Assembly: GCA_028293225.1 (NCBI GenBank)
Contig: JAQGPE010000615.1
Location: forward strand, 1 to 6,341
Direction of reading: 5' to 3'
Source: Akkermansiaceae bacterium
GTDB taxonomy: Bacteria > Verrucomicrobiota > Verrucomicrobiia > Verrucomicrobiales > Akkermansiaceae
Length of the DNA: 6,341 nt
Shown here: positions 1 to 4,852 of the stretch, in pieces
How positions within the stretch are numbered: position 1 is the stretch's first letter
Layout of the letters: each line of letters opens with the position of its first letter
Translations under genes and position numbers: made by a program
The notes under the pieces: model-generated
What the model was told of the DNA's origin: nothing
The model's database searches: none
Seen by the model: the letters and a program-made list of their open reading frames with translations, nothing else

Positions 1-444
1 CACATCGCGGAAGTCATTCTCTTTTGTGCCAATCACATCACCATCGAAGCCCACACCGAAGGCTCCGACATGTACGCCTCCATCGACGAGACCGTCGACA
101 AGATCGCCCGCCGCATGCGCAAGCACAAGACGCGGCTGATGAAGACCAAACGTCCGCACCGCAACGACTCCATCCGCTACCTCGATGAGAAGTACTTCAA
201 GGAAGACATCATCGATCACCCGGAAGAATCGGAGAACGATCCGGTGCCGTTCATCGTGCACTCCGACCAGTTCCGCCTGCGGACCATGTATAAGGAGGAC
301 GCCGTCATGGAGCTGGAGCTCAGCGACCGCCCCTTCGTGCTCTACAAGAGCGCGCGCCGCGGCTGCCTGACCATCATCTACCGCCGCAAGGATGGCGACT
401 ACGCCTCCGTCGACATCAAGGATGATGTAAAGGAAGCCAGCTGA
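1..444 (+). CDS. hpf: Ribosome hibernation promoting factor, long form (5' end missing)
   Basis: The frame is open from the left edge, so 147 C-terminal residues are visible and the true start lies outside the window. HPF (also called RaiA/YfiA) binds the 30S decoding region in stationary or stressed cells and, in its long form, dimerises 70S ribosomes into inactive 100S particles. The left part matches the end of the N-terminal ribosome-binding domain: an acidic TEGSDMYASID stretch, then the basic helix DKIARRMRKHKTRL. After an acidic linker comes the dimerisation domain, recognisable from PFIVHSDQFRLRTMYKEDAV, the DRPFVLYKS segment and the ending IIYRRKDGDYASVDIK. The linker plus C-terminal domain rules out the short form. 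A strong terminator follows 26 bp after the stop, so the gene is probably the last in its transcript. Identification is by recognition of family motifs. Confidence 0.93.
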   Translation, partial: HIAEVILFCANHITIEAHTEGSDMYASIDETVDKIARRMRKHKTRLMKTKRPHRNDSIRYLDEKYFKEDIIDHPEESENDPVPFIVHSDQFRLRTMYKEDAVMELELSDRPFVLYKSARRGCLTIIYRRKDGDYASVDIKDDVKEAS

Positions 445-470
445 TCACCTTACCAGGAATCAATGTCATC

Positions 471-505
471 GCCCGTCGTGGATCCGTCCACGGCGGGCTT
501 TTTTT
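471..505 (+). terminator. Intrinsic terminator after hpf
   Basis: A 12-bp stem with one G-T wobble is formed by 471-482 (GCCCGTCGTGGA) and 487-498 (TCCACGGCGGGC), with a 4-nt loop, TCCG. Seven T residues follow at 499-505. This is a textbook Rho-independent terminator. It isolates hpf from the sigma factor gene, so that gene needs a promoter of its own between about 506 and 586. Confidence 0.92.
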
Positions 506-522
506 GTTCCCGCGGCCGGCTC

Positions 523-546
523 CGCGAAATTTCCTGAAACTTCGCG
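523..546. repeat. Palindrome upstream of the ECF sigma gene
   Basis: Left arm CGCGAAATTT (523-532) and right arm AAACTTCGCG (537-546) are inverted repeats that match at 9 of 10 positions around a CCTG centre. It ends 40 bp before the sigma factor ATG, in the only interval where a promoter can lie. It could be an operator for a dimeric regulator or a hairpin in the leader RNA. No T-tract follows closely enough to make it a convincing terminator (a TTTTT run begins at 551). The right arm includes GAAAC, which resembles the -35 GGAAC element of many ECF promoters, but I see no convincing -10 partner. Structure is seen; function is inference. Confidence 0.45.
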
Positions 547-586
547 TCACTTTTTGGGACTCTCGCCCCATCTCTGTTTTGAAAGC

Positions 587-2536
587 ATGAAACGCGACGC
601 GGAAAACTTGCGGCAATTTATCGCCACCGGCGACCAGGCCGCCTTCAGCCGGATGGTGGCGGACCACGCGGCGATGGTTCACGGCGTCGCGATGCGCCGG
701 GCGCACGACCGCGGTCAGGCAGAGGACGTCACGCAGATGGTCTTCGCGATCCTGGCTCGGAAAGCTGGCTCCGTCCCGGCGGAAAATCTCGCCGGATGGC
801 TTCACCGCGTCGCCTTCATTCAGGCCAGCTCCGTCCACCGCAGCGAGGCCCGGCGCCGCGAAGTCATGCAGCAAATCCCCATCTCTCCCATGATCGATGA
901 CCCGAACATTCCCGCCGCCGCCTGGCGCGATATCCGCCCGCATCTGGATGAGGTCATGGGCCGCCTGGAAATGCCTGACCGCCAGCTGGTGATCCTGCGT
1001 TTTTTTGAACAGCGCAGCTTCCGCGAAATCTCCGAAGTCACCGGACGAACGGAGGAGGCGGCCCGCAAGCAGATCCGGCGCGTGCTGGACCGGCTCGCCG
1101 CCCTGTTGAGACGCCGCGGGATTGTCGCCCCGGGCACCGCCCTGGGGGCGATCCTCGCGGCTCAGGTGCTGACTTCTCCACCGGCATCGGCCGCTCTCCT
1201 CGCCTCGGCCGCCCTACAGGCCGCCCCGGCTCTGCCGGCCTCCGTCCTTTTCAGCCAATCCTTTTACCTGATGACTACCAAGACCGCCTTGAAATCCGCC
1301 GCCGTGGTCCTCGCGATTGCCGCCGCGGTGCCAGCTTCCATCTACTATCAACACAGGAGCAAGACCGGTGCGCAGGCCGCCTCGCCGTCCTCGTTTTCTC
1401 CCCTTGCCGCCGATGCCTCAACCGGTTCCCCCGGCCCGGCCAGGAAAGCTCCCGTCATCGTCCCAACCGCTGCGAAGGTCGACTGGCGAAAGCTCATCGC
1501 GATGCAGGGGGCGGCCGGCGGCAGCGCGGTCCAGCGGGGTGCTTTCTACGATGACCTCCAGAAGAAATTCGCAGCGATGTCCGCGGAGGATCTGGCCGAG
1601 GGGCTCGACCAGATTCTGAGCATGAATCTTCCCGAAGATCAGGGTCACATCGGCGGCCTGCTGGTGGCGGCTTTACTGGAGAAAGATCCCCGGCTGGCCT
1701 ACGCTCGCTTTGCCAAGGTCAGCTCCGACAACAACGAAATCTACTTTCGCCTGGCCGATGGGATGAAGCAGTGGGCGCAGAGCGACGGCGTAACCGCCAC
1801 CGCCTGGCTTGACGAGCAGATCAAAGCAGGCCGGTTCGACAGCAAGGCGCTCGATGGACACAGCGATCTGCCTCGTTTCGAGGCGGCTCTGCTCAGCACG
1901 TTGCTGAAGGCCGATCCATCCGCCGCCCGGGCCCGGCTCGCTGCGATGTCGGTCGAGGAACGCACCAGCATCCTGGGAAACTACCTGCCGATGCTTCACA
2001 TCCCGGTCGGCCGGGAAGCTGAACTCGCCGGGCTGATTCGCAGCCAGTTGCCTGCGGATCAGACCACGAATGCGATGGCATCCGCGGCCGCGTCCATGGT
2101 CCATCGCCGGGGTTTCGACGGGATCGCAAAATTCATGGACGACTCCCAGGCCACGGCCGGGGAGCGACAGGCGATGGTCACCGAGTCGGTGGCGATGAAG
2201 CTTGGAATCTATGGCGTCGAAAATGGCGAGCCAAACTCCGGCGATGGCCTTGCCGCCATCGACAAGGCCCGTGCGTGGGCGGAGCGCGAGGCGCCCGGAA
2301 GCGCGGATACCGCCACCGGCCAGGCTCTCGGCCTGCTCCTGACCCGCAACTATCCCTTTCAGGAGTCGGCTTCCGTCGCCCTGCACTACCTGGAAACCAC
2401 CGGCAGCGACGGCGTGCTCGCGGCTTTTCTGAACACCCCGTCGGCGCAGAAGAATCCACAACAGGTGATTGATCTGCTGCCGAAGATTGCCGATCCGAAG
2501 GTCCGTGAGGAAATCCGCAGTAAGGTTCAGCCATGA
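587..2536 (+). CDS. ECF-type sigma-70 factor fused to a membrane span and a C-terminal repeat domain
   Basis: 649 residues; a plain ECF sigma factor has about 180-200. Sigma region 2 occupies about residues 10-90, with GQAEDVTQMVFAILARKAG (43-61) as region 2.2 and WLHRVAF (71-77) following. Region 4 is about 115-172: PDRQLVILRFFEQRSFREIS (130-149) leads into the helix-turn-helix and EEAARKQIRRVLDRLAALL (156-174). An Ala/Pro-rich linker (181-228) leads to one likely transmembrane helix (about 234-254). A Pro/Ser/Ala-rich stretch (260-296) and an apparently helical domain (300-649) follow. Motifs of the kind K-x-D-P-x-x-A begin at D367, D400 and D443. The ATG at 587 is preferred to the TTG at 554 because MKRDAENLRQFI is a normal ECF start; the Shine-Dalgarno is weak. 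The core should direct RNA polymerase to specific promoters in the cytoplasm, with the extension probably across the membrane as a sensor or tether (inference). The stop overlaps the next gene. There is no cysteine in the protein. Confidence 0.9.
   Translation: MKRDAENLRQFIATGDQAAFSRMVADHAAMVHGVAMRRAHDRGQAEDVTQMVFAILARKAGSVPAENLAGWLHRVAFIQASSVHRSEARRREVMQQIPISPMIDDPNIPAAAWRDIRPHLDEVMGRLEMPDRQLVILRFFEQRSFREISEVTGRTEEAARKQIRRVLDRLAALLRRRGIVAPGTALGAILAAQVLTSPPASAALLASAALQAAPALPASVLFSQSFYLMTTKTALKSAAVVLAIAAAVPASIYYQHRSKTGAQAASPSSFSPLAADASTGSPGPARKAPVIVPTAAKVDWRKLIAMQGAAGGSAVQRGAFYDDLQKKFAAMSAEDLAEGLDQILSMNLPEDQGHIGGLLVAALLEKDPRLAYARFAKVSSDNNEIYFRLADGMKQWAQSDGVTATAWLDEQIKAGRFDSKALDGHSDLPRFEAALLSTLLKADPSAARARLAAMSVEERTSILGNYLPMLHIPVGREAELAGLIRSQLPADQTTNAMASAAASMVHRRGFDGIAKFMDDSQATAGERQAMVTESVAMKLGIYGVENGEPNSGDGLAAIDKARAWAEREAPGSADTATGQALGLLLTRNYPFQESASVALHYLETTGSDGVLAAFLNTPSAQKNPQQVIDLLPKIADPKVREEIRSKVQP
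2522..2525 (+). promoter_or_regulatory. Shine-Dalgarno for the coupled downstream gene
   Basis: AAGG lies 7 nt before the ATG at 2533, inside the last codons of the sigma factor gene. Together with the ATGA overlap it supports 2533 rather than the second in-frame ATG at 2557, which has no purine-rich sequence before it. Confidence 0.5.
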
Positions 2537-3858
2537 CTTCGACCCGTTCACATGCGATGAAACGTTTCGCTGCCGTTTCGATCCTTGCCGGTCTGGGCTT
2601 TGCCTGCTGGTTCGGTTGGCGCCAGGTGGGAACGTCCGGCGCTGGCGCCTCAGGGGCTGCGAAGGCCGGCTCGGAGATGCACCCGGCTGGAGGAAAAGAA
2701 GCCGCTCCGGATGAGGCGAAGGATCGCTCGCGAACCGGCCGGTCCAGGGAAACCCAGACGGCGGAGGTCAAAGCTTTCGCCGCCAGGTTCGCCGCCTTTT
2801 TTGCCGTTGAAATGGCTCAGGACACCGGCGATCCGGGCCGGGCGGAGAAGCGGCTCGCGATCAGCGAGGAGCTCCGTAGCCTCGATCCCGCCCAGCTCAA
2901 GGCGCTGGTGGCCGAACTGGCGCTGGTACCGGACCTCGATGCCCGCCTGCGCGAATTGCTCGTCGCCTTCACCATGGAGAGCCTGGCCGAAAAGAGCCCG
3001 ATCCAGGCGCTGGAACTTCTAACGGAAAGAGCCACCAACTCCCAGGGTGGCAACCTGGATCAGAAGCTTCTTTCCCGCTCGCTCGCGGCGATGGCCCGGA
3101 GCGATCCCGGGGCGGCCGCGAAGTGGGTCGGCGACCACCAGGAGAAGTTTCCCGGTCTGATCACGCCGGAGGTGAAGCGGGGCGTGCTCATGGGCGCCAT
3201 GGACAAGGACCCGGCGATGGTCTTTCAATTGAGCGCTCGATTGGGCCTGGGCAGTGACGCGGCGACAGGAGCGGAAATCGCCCGGGGAGCCCGGACGCCG
3301 GAGCAGCGCGCTGGCGTGCTGACGGCGCTGCGGGAGCATTTGGCGAGCTTGCCGGAGGAATCGCGGCTGGGGCTTCAAGAGGCCACCTTGACAGGGCTCG
3401 GCGCGGGCGCCGCTGTGGAGGGCTACGGGCAGGCAACCGACTGGCTGGCTGGCGCCGCCCTGACTCCTGAAGAGTCCGGGCTTCTCGCCCGCAACCTCGA
3501 GCTGCCCCCAGGAAGCAAGGATACCGGCAAGTGGATCGACTGGATGGCTGTAAACGCACCCGGTGAGCAATTGGGCGGGAAGGTCGGCGCCATGGTGGAG
3601 AGCTGGACCCGCAGCGACTACAAGGCCGCGGGGGAATGGCTCAATGCCACGCCTGCCGGATCTGTTAGGGAAGCTGCGGTCGCCAGCTACGCCCGGACAC
3701 TGGCCGGCTACGAGCCGGAAGCCGCCGCCCAGTGGTCGCTTTCCCTGCCCGCCGGTCCGGAGCGCGATGATCTGCTGGAGACGGTGCGCGCCGGCTGGCA
3801 AAAGAAGGATCCGGTGGCAGCGGCTAAATTTGCCCAGGATCACGGCATCAACCGCTGA
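2533..3858 (+). CDS. Membrane-anchored alanine-rich repeat protein, coupled to the ECF sigma factor
   Basis: 441 residues, function unknown. A basic N-terminus (K10, R11) precedes one hydrophobic segment (about 12-28), read as an uncleaved signal anchor. C25 lies in it, but the residues before it fit a lipobox poorly. A low-complexity Gly/Ala/charged linker (32-80) follows, then a probably helical domain (about 80-441). This domain carries repeats of the form D-P-x-A-A-x-x-W: S155, D191, D226, then D362, E394 and D426, the last three spaced exactly 32 residues apart. The same motif occurs in the C-terminal domain of the sigma factor just upstream. The start overlaps the sigma stop (ATGA), so translation is probably coupled and the products made together. 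Its position is that of an anti-sigma factor, but no HxxxCxxC zinc motif or cytoplasmic anti-sigma domain is visible: only about ten residues precede the membrane span. A co-sensor or scaffold outside the cytoplasm is as likely. Confidence 0.85.
   Translation: MTSTRSHAMKRFAAVSILAGLGFACWFGWRQVGTSGAGASGAAKAGSEMHPAGGKEAAPDEAKDRSRTGRSRETQTAEVKAFAARFAAFFAVEMAQDTGDPGRAEKRLAISEELRSLDPAQLKALVAELALVPDLDARLRELLVAFTMESLAEKSPIQALELLTERATNSQGGNLDQKLLSRSLAAMARSDPGAAAKWVGDHQEKFPGLITPEVKRGVLMGAMDKDPAMVFQLSARLGLGSDAATGAEIARGARTPEQRAGVLTALREHLASLPEESRLGLQEATLTGLGAGAAVEGYGQATDWLAGAALTPEESGLLARNLELPPGSKDTGKWIDWMAVNAPGEQLGGKVGAMVESWTRSDYKAAGEWLNATPAGSVREAAVASYARTLAGYEPEAAAQWSLSLPAGPERDDLLETVRAGWQKKDPVAAAKFAQDHGINR
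3580..3855 (+). repeat. Tandem 32-residue protein repeats at the C-terminus of the coupled protein
   Basis: Three consecutive units fill residues 350 to the end. Their cores are SDYKAAGEWL (361-370), YEPEAAAQWS (393-402) and KDPVAAAKFA (425-434). The acidic residue at the start of each core falls at 362, 394 and 426, a strict 32-residue period. Each core is preceded by a helix-like stretch and the first two are followed by a proline-glycine turn (PAG). The similarity is at protein level; I see no matching DNA repeat, so the units are old. The length suits a two-helix repeat such as TPR- or HEAT-like folds, but I cannot assign a family. Confidence 0.7.
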
Positions 3859-3944
3859 GAGGGTTACCGCCGCCCGCAGGAATCGGCCGGAAACTTCATT
3901 GGAATTTCTTCACGGTTTCACCGGGAAAAGAATACGGTCGGTCC

Positions 3945-4484
3945 ATGAAAACGGCGCTCCTCTTTCTGCTGGCGATGGCCCTCCGCCTGGCTGCCGCGGA
4001 TGCGGAAGGGGATGTGATCTTGAAGGATCCGGTGGAGGTTCAATCCCCCGATCAGAAATGGACCGCAGTGGTGCGGCGCGCACCCTCTGACGACGCACCG
4101 TGGACGAAAGACCAGGATCATTTCGTGCTCACCATCTTCTCCGCGAAGGATGGCCCCTATGGGGAGAGGGTGTTCCGCTACTCCAGTGGCCCGCGACAGG
4201 TGGCAAACCTGCGGTGGAGCCCGGATGCGAAATTCGCGGTGATGACCACCGTCAGCTCGGGAGGTCACAATCCCTATCGCTTCGACACCTACGTTTACGC
4301 GGTCGCTGACAGGAGCCTGCGGATCATGGCGGACGTCTCGACGGAAAGGCAGGTGGGAGACTCCGATTTCAAGTTTGAAGGAAGCGACATCGCCGTCATG
4401 GACATGAAGGGATTTGAGGAGCCTTCAAAGATCGTCAAGGTCCCTCTGGGCGAGGAGGTTCCCAAGATGAAAAAGGCCGAGTGA
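3945..4484 (+). CDS. Small secreted protein with beta-propeller-like motifs
   Basis: 179 residues, not recognised as a named family. Residues 1-20 form a signal peptide: K2, a leucine-rich core (4-16) and an A-D-A cleavage site before E21. The mature protein is therefore expected outside the cytoplasmic membrane. Two segments resemble the strands of TolB/dipeptidyl-peptidase-type propeller blades: SPDQKWTAVV (34-43) and LRWSPDAKFAVMT (89-101). At about 159 mature residues there is room for only two or three blades, so it is not a complete propeller by itself; it may be a short beta-sandwich or need a partner. The start is supported by the signal peptide, although no clear Shine-Dalgarno precedes it. 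The 86-bp gap to the preceding gene has no good terminator, only a weak imperfect hairpin (3887-3894 with 3915-3924), so it may be read from the sigma operon. Expression and function are not shown by the sequence. Confidence 0.8.
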   Translation: MKTALLFLLAMALRLAAADAEGDVILKDPVEVQSPDQKWTAVVRRAPSDDAPWTKDQDHFVLTIFSAKDGPYGERVFRYSSGPRQVANLRWSPDAKFAVMTTVSSGGHNPYRFDTYVYAVADRSLRIMADVSTERQVGDSDFKFEGSDIAVMDMKGFEEPSKIVKVPLGEEVPKMKKAE

Positions 4485-4512
4485 TTCTGCTCCCAACCAT
4501 CAACCCACTTCG

Positions 4513-4824
4513 ATGAGTGCCCCTGACCCTCGTGAATTCGAACGCGCGATGTTCTTCGCCGCGAACGAGCGGATCCAGAAGGAGCTCGAGGAGCAGAATT
4601 GGGACTGGGTGTATCTTTGGACTGCAGGGGGCCTGATGGTCGTGCCCATAACCCTGGCGGGTCTGCTGATTTTTCTCAGAGTCCAGTTTCCCGTGTGGGC
4701 GGATTCCTCGCACAGCAATGAGATCGGGATGTTGCTCGGAATACTGGCCTGTGCCGGGTTCATGGCCTTTGTGGTCGTCGCGATCCGGATGCTGATCAGA
4801 GCGCTCAGGCGCCGGAGTGAGTGA
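4513..4824 (+). CDS. Small protein with two predicted membrane spans, function unknown
   Basis: 103 residues. The N-terminus (1-32) is charged and helix-like, with an acidic-basic stretch ERIQKELEEQNWDW (19-32). Two hydrophobic segments follow, about 34-55 and 71-97, separated by a short polar loop (56-70). The C-terminal cluster RALRRRS predicts by the positive-inside rule that both ends are cytoplasmic and the loop is outside. It begins 28 bp after the preceding stop on the same strand, so co-transcription is likely. No Shine-Dalgarno is seen before the ATG. It ends only 28 bp before the stop codon of the convergent helicase gene. I do not recognise the family. The strong membrane pattern and the position between two real genes argue that it is expressed. 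Confidence 0.75.
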   Translation: MSAPDPREFERAMFFAANERIQKELEEQNWDWVYLWTAGGLMVVPITLAGLLIFLRVQFPVWADSSHSNEIGMLLGILACAGFMAFVVVAIRMLIRALRRRSE

Positions 4825-4852
4825 CCGCTTCTCCAACCGGCTGCTGAATTGT

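Noticed and set aside
554..586. TTG start at 554 for the sigma factor
   Set aside because: It adds 11 residues atypical of ECF factors and has no ribosome binding site; the ATG at 587 gives a normal N-terminus.
416..943. Minus-strand open frame across the hpf-sigma interval
   Set aside because: It crosses a strong terminator and the sigma region 2 codons, and its product resembles nothing.
1673..2551. Long open frame on the minus strand (292 codons)
   Set aside because: It lies opposite the C-terminal domain of the sigma-fusion gene, has low-complexity composition and no recognisable motif; such antisense frames are common in GC-rich coding DNA.
2533..2616. Lipoprotein signal in the coupled protein (C25)
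   Set aside because: The residues before the cysteine, G-F-A, fit the lipobox poorly, so a plain signal anchor is more likely.
3019..3843. Long open frame on the minus strand (274 codons)
   Set aside because: It is antisense to the coupled repeat-protein gene, which has a signal anchor, repeats and a coupled start; the antisense product shows no domain.
3887..3924. Hairpin between the coupled repeat protein and the secreted-protein gene as terminator
   Set aside because: The arms CCGGAAAC and GTTTCACCGG pair only with a bulge around a 20-nt loop, and no T-tract follows.
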